The translations under genes were made by a program, and so were the position numbers. From Micromonospora rhizosphaerae (lineage in GTDB: Bacteria > Actinomycetota > Actinomycetes > Mycobacteriales > Micromonosporaceae), in assembly GCF_900091465.1 (NCBI RefSeq), contig NZ_FMHV01000002.1, positions 186,001 to 250,000 of the forward strand: DNA of 64,000 nt, written 5' to 3'. Below are positions 34,966 to 43,970 of the stretch, piece after piece (the stretch's first letter is position 1; every line of letters begins with the position of its first letter). Below the pieces are notes generated by a model. The model was not told where the DNA came from, did no database searches, and was given only the letters and a program-made list of their open reading frames with translations.

Positions 34966-36212
34966 CGGCCACCGCCCCGGGCGAGCAGCAGCATGGCGAC
35001 GTCGTCGGCGAGCGCGCCGCCGTTGAGCTGCTCGGCGCGGCCGACCAGCCAGGCCGGCAGCTCGGCCAGCGGCACCGCCTGGCCGGCCGGGTCGGCGAGC
35101 AGGTCCGTCAGCCCCGGCACGTCGAGCCGCTCGTCGCCGGTGCCCACCCGTCCCTCGATCAGGCCGTCGGTGTACATCAGCAGGGACCAGTCATCGGTGT
35201 CGAACTCCAGGTCGAAGGCTACGGGCCGGCGCGGTCGCACCCCCAGCAGCCGGCCGCCCCCGGCCGGCACCGGCGCGACCTTACCCCCGCTGAGCAGCAG
35301 CGGCGGCGGATGACCGGCGAGTCGCACGGTGGCCCGGTTGGCGTCGAGGTACAGCCGGGTGGTCGCCACGGTGGCGAAGATCTCCTGGAGCCGGCGCTCG
35401 CTCATCAGCACCTGCTCCAACGCGGGCAGCACCTCGTCGTCCGGCACTCCGGCCAGGATCAGGGCCCGCCAGGCGACCCGCAACTCGACACCGAGCGCGG
35501 CCTCGTCCGCACCGTGCCCGCAGACGTCGCCGACGATCAGGTCGACCCGGTCCGGCCGGGTCTGCACCACGTCGTAGAAGTCGCCGCCGATCAGGGCAGC
35601 GTGCCGGCCGGGGCGGTAGAACGTGTGCACCGCCACCTGGTCGGTGGTCATCAGCGGCTGGGGCAGCAGGCCGCGCTCCAGGCGGGCGGACTCGGCCTGG
35701 CGCAGCTCGACCTCGCGCAGTCGCCGGGCGTTCTCGTCGGCCCGCTTGCGCTCCACCGCGTAGCGCAGCGCCCGGGTCAGCAGGACCCCGTCGACCTCAC
35801 CCTTGACCAGGTAGTCCTGAGCGCCCTCGGCGACCGCGACGATGCCCAGGTGCTCGTCGGAGCGGCCGGTCAGTACGCAGACCGCGGCGCCGCTGGCCAT
35901 CTCCAGCGCCCGGCGCAGCCCGTCCAGGCCCTGCGCGTCGGGCAGGCCGAGGTCGAGCAGGACGCAGTCGACGCCCATCACCCGCTGCCTGGCCTCGGAG
36001 AGGCTGGTCGCGACCAACAGGTCGATCATGGAGTTGGTCTCGGCGAGGAGCTCGCCGACCAGGAAGGCATCGCCCTCGTCGTCCTCGACCAGCAGGACCC
36101 GCAGCCGCTCCCCCGGCGGCAGGCTGGCGTGGTGCCCCATGCCGCTGTGCGGAAGGGCCTGGGGCACGACGGAGGAACCGGGCAGGCCGGCCCCCCGGTG
36201 CGGCCGGGTCAC
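34962..36212 (-). CDS. REC-PP2C (SpoIIE-type) serine phosphatase
   Basis: 416 residues as drawn. Receiver domain 35-155: VEDDEGD and phospho-acceptor Asp87 in VLLDLGLPDAQG. Coiled-coil linker around 165-190. SpoIIE-type PP2C 195-412: IGGDFYDVVQ, IVGDVCGHGADEAA, YTDGLIEGR, DDVAMLLLA. A response regulator whose output dephosphorylates anti-anti-sigma factors. Start uncertain: GTG 36212 has no Shine-Dalgarno, while AAGGAG lies seven bases before an in-frame ATC at 36242, ten codons upstream; ATG at 36140 is another option. First gene of the operon. Confidence 0.85.
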   Translation of the reverse strand: MTRPHRGAGLPGSSVVPQALPHSGMGHHASLPPGERLRVLLVEDDEGDAFLVGELLAETNSMIDLLVATSLSEARQRVMGVDCVLLDLGLPDAQGLDGLRRALEMASGAAVCVLTGRSDEHLGIVAVAEGAQDYLVKGEVDGVLLTRALRYAVERKRADENARRLREVELRQAESARLERGLLPQPLMTTDQVAVHTFYRPGRHAALIGGDFYDVVQTRPDRVDLIVGDVCGHGADEAALGVELRVAWRALILAGVPDDEVLPALEQVLMSERRLQEIFATVATTRLYLDANRATVRLAGHPPPLLLSGGKVAPVPAGGGRLLGVRPRRPVAFDLEFDTDDWSLLMYTDGLIEGRVGTGDERLDVPGLTDLLADPAGQAVPLAELPAWLVGRAEQLNGGALADDVAMLLLARGGGR

Positions 36213-36500
36213 CGCCGCGAGACGCGGGAGATCGCTGGTGATGTCGGGGCTCCTTCCAAGTGCCCTGCTGATCCTGTATCAGACAACGGTCGCACACAAC
36301 ACGAGCGGCGTCGGAGCGGGCGGGACGCGCGGGCCTACCGCTTCGTGAGCGACAAAGCGGACGGCAGATGTTACGCCGGGATCGACTTCCGGTACCGGAC
36401 GCAGCAGTTCCGGGCGCGTTCCGAGCCGGGCGGAGTCCCGCTCGGGGACCACGGCGGTGCAGGATGATCCCACCCTGACCCCACCCCCCGAGGAGTCTCC

Positions 36501-38879
36501 GTGGGCGCACCCCTCGCCCGCCCCGCGGACCGGGCACTGGCCCGGCCGCGCCGCCGGCTGCCCGCCGCCGTCGCCGCGCTCGCCGCGCTGCTCGCCGTGG
36601 GCGCCGGCGTGCTGCTCGACCTGCGTACCCCGGCGCCCCGTCCTACCGACGCCCCGGCCTCCGAGTTCAGCGCCGACCGGGCGTACGAGAACGTCAGGGT
36701 GATCGCGGCCCGGCCGCACGTCGCCGGCAGCGCGGCCAACGACCAGGTCCGCGAGCACGTCGCGGGCGTGCTGCGCGGCCTGGGCCTGCAGACCGAGGTG
36801 CAGGACACCGTCGCCCCGGAGGCCGGGCAGCTCAGCGGGGCCGCCGGCGGGGCCACGCTGGCCCGGGTCCGCAACGTGGTGGCCCGGCTGCCCGGGAGCG
36901 ACCCGACCGGGCGGGTCTTCCTGGTCGCCCACTATGACTCGGTGCAGTCCGGGCCGGGCGGCAACGACGACGCAGCCGGCACCTCCACCATCCTGGAGGT
37001 GGCCCGGGCGCTGACCACCGGGCCCCGGCCCCGCAACGACATCGTCTTCGTGCTCACCGACGCGGAGGAGGCGTGCCTCTGCGGCGCCTCGGCGTTCGCG
37101 TCCAGTCACCCGCTGGCCGCCGACGGTGGGGTGGTGCTCAACCTGGAGGCGCGCGGCTCGACCGGCCCGGTGATCATGTTCGAGACGTCGCGGAACAACG
37201 CGAAGCTGGTGGACGTCTTCGGCCGGGCCGCGCCGCACCCGGTCGGCACCTCGTTCGCGGTGGAGATCTACCGGGCGCTGCCGAACGACACCGACTTCAC
37301 CGCCTTCCTGGACCGGGACTTCGTCGGGCTGAACTCGGCGTACATCGACGGGGGCGCGGTCTACCACACGCCGCTGGACACGCCGGCGGCGATGGACCGG
37401 CGCAGCCTCCAGCAGCACGGCGACAACGCGCTCGGGCTCGCCCGCGAGTTCGGCCGTACCGATCTGAAGGCGTTGCGCTCCGACCACGACGCCACGTACT
37501 TCCCGGTGCCGGGCGGGCTGGTCCGCTACCCCGGTTGGCTCACCCTGCCGCTGGCTCTGCTCGCCGTGGGCACGGTCGGCGTCCTCGGCTGGCTGCTCCG
37601 GCGCCACGGCCGGGTCACCACCGGCCGGCTCGTCGCCGGCTTCGGGCTCACGCTGCCGCCGATCCTGGCCGCCCCAGTCGGCGCGTCGCTGCTCTGGGCG
37701 GCGGTCACCACCCTCCGCCCCGGCTACGCCGAACTGCTCGACCCGTACCGGCCGACCTGGTACCGGCTCGCCGTGGTCGCGCTCGCCGCCGCGGTCCTCC
37801 TCGCCTGGTACGCGCTCACCCGGCGCTGGGCCGGCCCGGCCGCCCTCGCGTTCGGCGGGCTGGCCTGGCTGGCCCTGTTCGGGATGCTGCTCGCCGTGCT
37901 GGTCCCAGGTGGGGCGTACCTCGCCACCCTGCCGGCGCTGGCCGGCGCGCTCGCCGGCGTCATCGCGCTGGCCACCCGGCTCGACGGCCCCTGGCCGGTG
38001 CTCGCGGTGACCCTGGCCGGCGCGGTCGGCGTGGTGATCCTGCTGCCCACCGTGGCGCTGCTCTTCCCCGCGCTGGGCATGGCGATGGGCGGTGTCGCGG
38101 CGCTCGTCTCGGTGCTGCTCGGCCTGGCCGCGCTGCCGGTGGTCGACCTGCTGCACCCGCAGGCCGGCGGGCAGCGCGGCCTGGTCGCGCTCCAGGCCCG
38201 CCGGCTGGGTGCGCTGCCCGCGCTCGCCGCCGGGCTCGCGGCGGTGGTGTTCGCCGGGGTCGGGCTCCGCGTGGACCGCTTCGACGCCGCGCACCCGGTG
38301 CCCACCCACCTGATGTACGCCCTGGACGCCGGCACCGGCCAGGCCCGCTGGCTCAGCCACGAGGACGACCCACAGCCCTGGACCGACGGGTACGTCGAGG
38401 GCAAGGTCTCGGTGGTCGATGACTTCCCCGGCCTCGGCGACGGCGAGCTCCGCGCCGGGCCGGCTCCGGCGGCGAACCTGCCCGCACCGAAGCTGGAGGT
38501 GATCTCGGATACCCGCGCCGGCGACCAGCGGGTTCTGCGGGTGCGGCTCGTCCCGCAGCGCCCGGTCCGGCTCGCCTCGCTGCACGTCGACTCGTCCACC
38601 GCCACGGTGAAGTCGGCGGGGGTGGCCGGGCGGGACGTGCCGGTGCAGGCGCGGGAGGGCCGGTGGGGCTTCGGCATCGTCTTCCACGCCCCGCCACCGG
38701 AGGGGATCGAGGTGACGCTGACCGTGACTCCGAAGGCGGAGAGGGTGGGGCTGCGGGCGATGGACGCCAGCGACGACCTGGCCGGCCTCCCCGGCTTCCG
38801 CCCCCGCCCACCGGACGTCGGCATCGTCGGCTCGCACAGCTCCGAGATGCTCGCCGTCGCCCGCACCTACCAGCTCTGA
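36501..38879 (+). CDS. M28-family membrane peptidase
   Basis: 792 residues, GTG 36501 with GAGGAG upstream. Signal anchor 20-42, then a complete M28 dizinc centre: His144 and Asp146 in VAHYDSV, Asp157 in GGNDDAAG, Glu189/Glu190 in TDAEEA, Glu216 in NLEARG and His289 in VYHTPLDTP. From about 345 there are some nine hydrophobic helices and a C-terminal beta-rich extracytoplasmic domain (about 640-790). Same plan as ERMP1/vacuolar-membrane M28 proteases. Aminopeptidase activity expected; substrate unknown. Divergent from the PP2C operon. Confidence 0.88.
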   Translation: MGAPLARPADRALARPRRRLPAAVAALAALLAVGAGVLLDLRTPAPRPTDAPASEFSADRAYENVRVIAARPHVAGSAANDQVREHVAGVLRGLGLQTEVQDTVAPEAGQLSGAAGGATLARVRNVVARLPGSDPTGRVFLVAHYDSVQSGPGGNDDAAGTSTILEVARALTTGPRPRNDIVFVLTDAEEACLCGASAFASSHPLAADGGVVLNLEARGSTGPVIMFETSRNNAKLVDVFGRAAPHPVGTSFAVEIYRALPNDTDFTAFLDRDFVGLNSAYIDGGAVYHTPLDTPAAMDRRSLQQHGDNALGLAREFGRTDLKALRSDHDATYFPVPGGLVRYPGWLTLPLALLAVGTVGVLGWLLRRHGRVTTGRLVAGFGLTLPPILAAPVGASLLWAAVTTLRPGYAELLDPYRPTWYRLAVVALAAAVLLAWYALTRRWAGPAALAFGGLAWLALFGMLLAVLVPGGAYLATLPALAGALAGVIALATRLDGPWPVLAVTLAGAVGVVILLPTVALLFPALGMAMGGVAALVSVLLGLAALPVVDLLHPQAGGQRGLVALQARRLGALPALAAGLAAVVFAGVGLRVDRFDAAHPVPTHLMYALDAGTGQARWLSHEDDPQPWTDGYVEGKVSVVDDFPGLGDGELRAGPAPAANLPAPKLEVISDTRAGDQRVLRVRLVPQRPVRLASLHVDSSTATVKSAGVAGRDVPVQAREGRWGFGIVFHAPPPEGIEVTLTVTPKAERVGLRAMDASDDLAGLPGFRPRPPDVGIVGSHSSEMLAVARTYQL

Positions 38880-38939
38880 CCCGGCGCTTAACAGAAGGTG
38901 CCCGGCTGACAGCGAGGCGAATTGGGCGTTACCGGTGCC

Positions 38940-38969
38940 TTGCTTTGGTCAGACCGCCTTCCCTAGTGT
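38940..38969 (+). promoter_or_regulatory. Candidate promoter of the NlpC/P60 gene
   Basis: TTGCTT (38940-38945) and TAGTGT (38964-38969) are separated by 18 bases, about 60 bp before the start codon. Both are recognisable but poor matches to the sigma-70-type consensus. Confidence 0.3.
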
Positions 38970-39029
38970 TGGTCAGCGTCCGTCCCGGTGTGGGGGCTCG
39001 GGGACAGCAACCGCCGAAGGAGTCGACCC

Positions 39030-40124
39030 GTGCCACCCCCGCCGGCAACCCCGCCCCGATCGCGTGTGCTCGCCCGGATCCTCGCCGCCGTGATGGCCGC
39101 CCTCGTCGCCATCCTGCCGGCGGCCAACGCGCACGCCGCCCCCTCGGCCGCCGAGGTGCAGAACCAGATCGACGCGGCCTGGCAGAAACTCGAACCGGTC
39201 ATCGAGCAGTACAACAAGGTCCGCGCCGAGTTGGCGGTGAACAAGAAGAAGTCCGCCGAACTGAACGCGAAGATCGAGCCACTCGGCAGGACCGTGGACG
39301 TCACCAGGGGCCGCGTCCAGGAGATCGCCACCCGCTACTACAAGGGGGGCTCGGTCTCCACGCTCAACGCGCTGCTGTCCAGCGGCTCGCCGACGGCGTT
39401 GGCGGACAACCTGGAGATGTTGGACCGCCTGGCAAACTCGGAACAGCGACAGATCACCTCCCTGTCGAGCCAGCAGGCGACGTACGACGCCGAGAAGAAG
39501 ACGATCGACGTGCTGATCGCGCGCCAGGAGCGCCAGCAGGCCGACCTCGCCGCCAAGAAGAAGACGATCGACACGGAGATCAAGCGGCTGGAGGCGCTGC
39601 AGAAGCAGGTCGCCGCAGCCGAGGCGGACGCCGCTGCCAAGGCCGCCGCCGCCAGGGCCGCCGCGGCCAGGGCGGCGGCCGACGCACAGGCCGCCGCCAC
39701 CGCGTCCAGCACGTCACCGATCAAGTCGACCAGCTCGCTGTTCATCGGTGGCCAGTGCCCGGCCGTCCCGATCAGCGGCGATGGTGGCATCGCGGCGAAG
39801 ACGGCCTGCCTTCAGATCGGCGAGCCGTACGTGTGGGGTGCCGACGGCCCGGACTCCTTCGACTGCTCCGGCCTGACCCAGTACGCCTGGAAGTCAGCGG
39901 GAGTGAGCCTGACCCACTACACGGGCGCCCAGTGGAACGAGGGAACGCCGGTGAGCAGAGAAAATCTCCGTACGGGTGACCTCGTCTTCTTCTACTCCGA
40001 TGTGCATCACATGGGCATCTACGTCGGCAACGGGCTGATCGTCCACGCCCCGCACACCGGTGACGTGGTTCGGATGGCCGAGCTGTCGAACATGCCCTAT
40101 GCCGGTGCTCGCCGCCCCGGCTGA
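39030..40124 (+). CDS. Secreted NlpC/P60 peptidoglycan endopeptidase with coiled coil
   Basis: 364 residues from GTG 39030, chosen because AAGGAG (39017-39022) precedes it by 7 bases; a GTG 14 codons upstream lacks one. Signal peptide ends near ANAHAAP. Coiled coil about 40-230 (LIARQERQQADLAAKKKTI, then an Ala-rich stretch). NlpC/P60 domain 260-364 with catalytic Cys279 in FDCSGLTQY, His327 in HHMGIYVGNG and His339 in HAPHTG. Cleaves the D-Glu to diamino-acid bond in wall peptides; RipA-like in plan. Monocistronic. Confidence 0.93.
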   Translation: MPPPPATPPRSRVLARILAAVMAALVAILPAANAHAAPSAAEVQNQIDAAWQKLEPVIEQYNKVRAELAVNKKKSAELNAKIEPLGRTVDVTRGRVQEIATRYYKGGSVSTLNALLSSGSPTALADNLEMLDRLANSEQRQITSLSSQQATYDAEKKTIDVLIARQERQQADLAAKKKTIDTEIKRLEALQKQVAAAEADAAAKAAAARAAAARAAADAQAAATASSTSPIKSTSSLFIGGQCPAVPISGDGGIAAKTACLQIGEPYVWGADGPDSFDCSGLTQYAWKSAGVSLTHYTGAQWNEGTPVSRENLRTGDLVFFYSDVHHMGIYVGNGLIVHAPHTGDVVRMAELSNMPYAGARRPG

Positions 40125-40201
40125 CGACCCGCTCACCGCGGCTGTTGCCCACCGGATACCTGCTCACCCGTGACGGGGCGTTGGTCGAGGCGGTCCCTCC
40201 G

Positions 40202-40621
40202 CTATGCGCTGCGCGGCCTGACCTCGACCCGCGCGCCGGCCTGGATGATCTCCCAGAACTCCTTCGGGAGTTGCGAAACCAGGTCCTGCAACTCGTCCTT
40301 ACTCACGACCTCACCGATGGTGCTGAGCACGGCCCGCATGCCGGCGTCGGCCATCGCCACGTCGACCCCGGCGCGGGCCGCCACCCGCTCGACAAACTCG
40401 TCGAGCTCGAACGACTCGGCGATCTGTGCCCCCATAGCCGTGGTGGTCTTGTGCAGATTCTGCCGTAGCTCTACCGGAAGCTGCCCGGCGATATGGCTCG
40501 CCTGACCGGCGGTGATCCGGTCGGTCAACGTTTCCAATGTCGCGCGGCTGACTGCCTCGGCCTTCTCCGACGGCACCCCGGCACGCCTCGCCACGACCTC
40601 TATGAAATCGGCGTAGTTCAC
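40202..40621 (-). CDS. DUF2267 protein
   Basis: 139 residues, GTG 40621 with GGAGGAGG 7 bases upstream. Two similar helical segments, FIEVVARRAGVPSEKAEAVSRATLETLTDRITAGQA and FVERVAARAGVDVAMADAGMRAVL, form the duplicated DUF2267 motif. Soluble, no cofactor residues. Function unknown. Convergent with the NlpC/P60 gene. Confidence 0.85.
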   Translation of the reverse strand: MNYADFIEVVARRAGVPSEKAEAVSRATLETLTDRITAGQASHIAGQLPVELRQNLHKTTTAMGAQIAESFELDEFVERVAARAGVDVAMADAGMRAVLSTIGEVVSKDELQDLVSQLPKEFWEIIQAGARVEVRPRSA

Positions 40622-40932
40622 CTCGAAGCCTCCTCCCCGATGAAGCCACCGTCTACCCGCGCCCCTCACGGTGAAACGGCCTCCTAGGTCCGGCACGGAC
40701 TGAGTTACCCGAGAACAAGATCGAAACCTTCGGGCCGGAACGTCACGATCCGCCGCGCCGGCTAAGCAGCCGCTCGCGTGCCCGATCGTCGCTCCGTGCG
40801 CGTGCCGAACTGGTCGAGGTGGCGGGCGACCTCGGCGTCTCGGCCATCGATCGGACGGGCGTAGTGGCGGGTGGTGACCTGGCGCGGCGGTCCCGCGTTC
40901 GTTGCGGGCCGTTACCGCCACTTGACGAGGGG
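40622..40932. other. Gap upstream of DUF2267
   Basis: 311 bp with no supported gene. A frame on the minus strand is open but lacks a family, a sensible start and actinobacterial codon bias. The promoter of the DUF2267 gene should lie within the first 100 bases. Confidence 0.35.
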
Positions 40933-40971
40933 CCGGACCCCTCCCGTCCGCAGTGGACGGGAGGGGTCCGG
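40933..40971 (-). terminator. Strong terminator of the BNR-repeat gene
   Basis: Arms CCGGACCCCTCCCGTCC (40933-40949) and GGACGGGAGGGGTCCGG (40955-40971), 17 perfect pairs with a 5-base loop, 24 bp downstream of the BNR gene stop on the minus strand. Confidence 0.85.
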
Positions 40972-40995
40972 CGCGCGCCGTTGTTGCGCGGTGAG

Positions 40996-42975
40996 TCAGC
41001 GCAGTGCCAGCCGGTACACGCCGCTCCCCGTGCCCGCGAACAGCCAGTGCCCGTCGGGCGAGACCAGCACCGAGTGCACGTCAGGGTCGACGAGCTGCGC
41101 GGAGACACTGTTGCTCCAGTGCAGGCCACCGTCGTCGCTGCGGAACACGCCCTGACCGGGCTCATACTTGTCACGCGAGGCCGCGAACAGCGTCCCGTCC
41201 GGGGCGAAGGTGACGTCGTTGTAGAACACTCCGGGGATGTCGGCGGCGTCGCTGAACGACGCGCCGCCGTCGTGGCTCACCTTGATCATGTTGCGTCCGA
41301 CGGCCACGATGTGGTTGGGGTCGGTGGGGTCGATCGCAACCCGGATCACCACTCCGTCGAACACCTTGTCCGCGGTTGACCCGGAATCCGTGCTGTGGTA
41401 GAGGCCGGTCGCGTCACCGATCCACAAGGCTCCGTCGGTCCGGGGGTCAATGGCGACCGACCCCACGCTTTCCATCCCCGGATACTGGTGGAATGTGAGG
41501 GTCGCGCCGCCGTCCTGGCTGGAGTACACGCCTACGGCGGGGTACACGGACGCGGCATAGACCTTCGACGGATCGCGGGGGTCAACAGCAAGCGACCATG
41601 ACACGCCGCCCACGACATTCAGAGTCCGCCAGCTCGCCCCGCCGTTGGTCGAGCGCTCCAGGGCGAAGCAGTCGCCCCCGCAGAGGCCGCCGCGCGTCCT
41701 CAGCACGCCTCCCCGCTCGCCCGGTACGGCGGCCAGCGCATCGATTTCGTTGCCGAAGATGGGGGTCCTCTGCCCGGTCCACCCCCACTCCTGGTAGCCG
41801 GGCTGGAGGTTCTCGGTCAGGGGTGCCGTGGAACGGTAGCTACCCGCGTAGGCCGTACCGGCGACAAGCGCGGAGCCCGCGACGGCCAGCGTGTTGACCT
41901 GGGCGTCCGGCACGCCGATGCGCTGGAAGCGAGTCGAGTCCCGAGTCGTGAAGATCCCGGTGCCACCCGCCGACACGACCTGCTCGTACGGGCGGTCCGG
42001 AAAGCTGCCGGTGTCGTTGTAGTTGTCGAGCGCGCTGGTCGCTTTCGGCTTGGGGGTCCACGTCCGGCCGAGATCGCTGCTCACCCACAGGTTTTGCTTG
42101 CCCGTTCCGTCGGCCGACACCTCGCCCGTCTGCACCTGGAGCTCGCCGGTCGCGGTCAGCCCGGTGTGGTAGATCGAATCGCCGGCACCCCACGGCCCGG
42201 ACAGCTGGGTCCAGCTGCGGCCGCGGTCGGTGGAGAAGACCGCGCCGCGGGCTTGGTTGGAGGCGACCAGGACCGGCCCGCGGACCGACAGCTTCTCCAC
42301 CCAGAGATCGCCCGGAACCGGCAGCTTCCGGGCCGGGCCGGCGGTCCCGAGCGCGTCCTCGACGAGGTAGATCCCCTCGCGGGTGCCGACGAACAAGTCG
42401 TCGCCCTCGAGCGCGAGCCGGGTCGCCGCGTTCGGCGAGCCGGGGAGCGCCAGCCAGTGCATGCCCTGGTCCGAACTGACGAAGACTCCCGCGTCACCGG
42501 CCGCGAATACGTACTGCCCTGAAGGCGACACCACGACATCGGACATTTCGGTGGGACTGTCCAGCACCGTTTGGAACGTCCGGGCGGCGTCGTCACTGCG
42601 CAGCAGAAAGCCCTGCCCAGTGCCCGCAACGATCCCCGCTACGTAGACGACGTCCGGGTCATGGGGATCGGCTGCCAGATGGGTTCCTCTGCCATCGGGG
42701 ATCCCGAACTTGGCCTGCGGCAGCCACGTCAGACCGTGGTCGTCGCTCCGGTCGACACGTCCGCCCCGGTCAGGCAGCACATACACCCGGGACGGCATGG
42801 CTGGCGTGAACGCGAGATAGCCACCGCTGGCGTTGGGGCCCATCGACTGCCACTGTGCCGCGCTGGCGGTGTTCGATGTGCCCGTCTCGGCCGAGGCGGG
42901 CATGGCCGCGACCCCGGTGAGGGCGGTGCTCAGACCCAGTGCGAGCAGGGTCCGCTTCATGGTGGTGAGGTGCAT
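40996..42975 (-). CDS. Secreted BNR/sialidase-like beta-propeller protein
   Basis: 659 residues from ATG 42975, preferred because GAGG lies 8 bases upstream and it gives a compact signal peptide (MKRTLLALGLSTALTGV..ASAE). The rest repeats Asp-box-like units: SDDHGLTW, SDDAARTFQ, STDRGRSW, SSDLGRTW, STNGGASW, SQDGGATL, STDSGST, SHDGGASF, SDDGGLHW, with Asp-boxes at regular intervals typical of sialidase/exo-glycosidase propellers. Catalytic residues of true sialidases are not recognisable, so binding or structural role is as likely as an enzyme. Upstream of a gene cluster on the minus strand but terminated on its own. Confidence 0.8.
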   Translation of the reverse strand: MHLTTMKRTLLALGLSTALTGVAAMPASAETGTSNTASAAQWQSMGPNASGGYLAFTPAMPSRVYVLPDRGGRVDRSDDHGLTWLPQAKFGIPDGRGTHLAADPHDPDVVYVAGIVAGTGQGFLLRSDDAARTFQTVLDSPTEMSDVVVSPSGQYVFAAGDAGVFVSSDQGMHWLALPGSPNAATRLALEGDDLFVGTREGIYLVEDALGTAGPARKLPVPGDLWVEKLSVRGPVLVASNQARGAVFSTDRGRSWTQLSGPWGAGDSIYHTGLTATGELQVQTGEVSADGTGKQNLWVSSDLGRTWTPKPKATSALDNYNDTGSFPDRPYEQVVSAGGTGIFTTRDSTRFQRIGVPDAQVNTLAVAGSALVAGTAYAGSYRSTAPLTENLQPGYQEWGWTGQRTPIFGNEIDALAAVPGERGGVLRTRGGLCGGDCFALERSTNGGASWRTLNVVGGVSWSLAVDPRDPSKVYAASVYPAVGVYSSQDGGATLTFHQYPGMESVGSVAIDPRTDGALWIGDATGLYHSTDSGSTADKVFDGVVIRVAIDPTDPNHIVAVGRNMIKVSHDGGASFSDAADIPGVFYNDVTFAPDGTLFAASRDKYEPGQGVFRSDDGGLHWSNSVSAQLVDPDVHSVLVSPDGHWLFAGTGSGVYRLALR

Positions 42976-43130
42976 GGACGGAGCCTCAGGCAGACGCCAG
43001 TTGTTCGCCACTGTTCGATGCTGTCCGAACTGTGCCGTGGCGCATTTACGTCACCTACGGTTCGGTGGCTGCACCCGGGGAGCGACTTCCGCGACCGGGC
43101 AGGGATCACCCCGGCCGAACCCAGGGCGGT

Positions 43131-43811
43131 TCAGCTGGCAAGAGCGCCCACGCGAGGCTCGGTAAGGCCGAGGCTCGGGGTTGGCTTGGTCGGCCCCTTG
43201 CGGAGCGCCCATTCGGTCACGGCAAGGTTGATCAACCAGCCGGCAAGCATCAGCAGCGCCCGGCCGAGGCCTCGCGGCTGACCGGCCAGCAGGATCCAGG
43301 GCAGGTGGGTCAGGACCTGAGTACCCGCGCCGAGACCGATCGCGTAGCCGCGGGCCATCCAGGCGCGGTGGCGGGCGATGTCCCGACGCCGGATGGCGGC
43401 GAAGCCGAGGACGATGCAGCCGACCATGGCTGAGCCGAAGACGAGCCGGAAGCCGGTCAGGAGCTCGCCGTCGCTGGGAGGGCGGGGATAGAACAGCGTC
43501 ATCCACAGGCCCGACAGCGCCGCGGCGAGCCCGCAGGGGACCAGCAGCCGCCCGGTGGTGCGGTGCCAGGCGGGTCTGCGGCGGCGGAGGCCACGGGCGA
43601 ACTGGAACGCTCCCAGCAGGCAGTACAGGGTGACGCTGAAGATGTGCACCAGCACCGGTACCGGCGAGGCGAAGAACCGGGCGTTGTCCTGCGTGACCGT
43701 CGCACCACTGGTGAGTTCGGCAACCCGGGCGGCGCCGGCGATCACAGGTGCGGCGCTGAGCACGATCAGCCCGACTGGCAGCAGCCACTCTCGCTTGGCG
43801 GAGACGGTCAC
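43131..43811 (-). CDS. DUF2306 membrane protein
   Basis: 226 residues, GTG start at 43811. Seven hydrophobic stretches and the DUF2306 signature: VPVLVHIFSVTLYCLLGAFQF, WHRTTGRLLVPCGL (His-Arg near membrane faces) and RHRAWMARGYAIGLG. Histidines in the membrane may bind haem but no function is established. Divergent from the TetR gene with two operators in the 160-bp gap, so very likely its regulated target. Confidence 0.82.
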   Translation of the reverse strand: MTVSAKREWLLPVGLIVLSAAPVIAGAARVAELTSGATVTQDNARFFASPVPVLVHIFSVTLYCLLGAFQFARGLRRRRPAWHRTTGRLLVPCGLAAALSGLWMTLFYPRPPSDGELLTGFRLVFGSAMVGCIVLGFAAIRRRDIARHRAWMARGYAIGLGAGTQVLTHLPWILLAGQPRGLGRALLMLAGWLINLAVTEWALRKGPTKPTPSLGLTEPRVGALAS

Positions 43812-43872
43812 CCCGGAGTCCCTTCTCTCGTTCAGGTCGCGTCCGCTGACCGGCCGCTGAAAGACGACTTTG

Positions 43873-43889
43873 GGTGTACGGCGTACACC
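43873..43889. promoter_or_regulatory. TetR operator O1
   Basis: Perfect 17-bp palindrome around a central base, GGTGTACGGCGTACACC. It lies between the DUF2306 gene (start 43811) and the TetR gene (start 43971). The partner O2 is 32 bp away centre to centre, about three helical turns. Confidence 0.85.
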
Positions 43890-43904
43890 TGTCGATCAGG
43901 GTAG

Positions 43905-43921
43905 GGTGTACGCCGTACACC
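43905..43921. promoter_or_regulatory. TetR operator O2
   Basis: GGTGTACGCCGTACACC, the same palindrome with the opposite central base, so the two sites differ only at position 9. Such pairs are typical of TetR autorepression and of control of a divergent gene. Confidence 0.85.
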
Positions 43922-43970
43922 GTCAAGAGCGGGGTACCGGTCTGCACCTGTCCGCAGGAAGGCGGTCGAG

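Noticed and set aside
38880..39029. c-di-AMP (ydaO-type) riboswitch before the NlpC/P60 gene
   Set aside because: Such riboswitches precede many actinobacterial wall hydrolases, and the gap is 150 bp, but the conserved core segments could not be recognised.
40743..41174. Minus-strand ORF of 143 codons between DUF2267 and BNR genes
   Set aside because: Overlaps the BNR gene and its terminator; no family or ribosome site.
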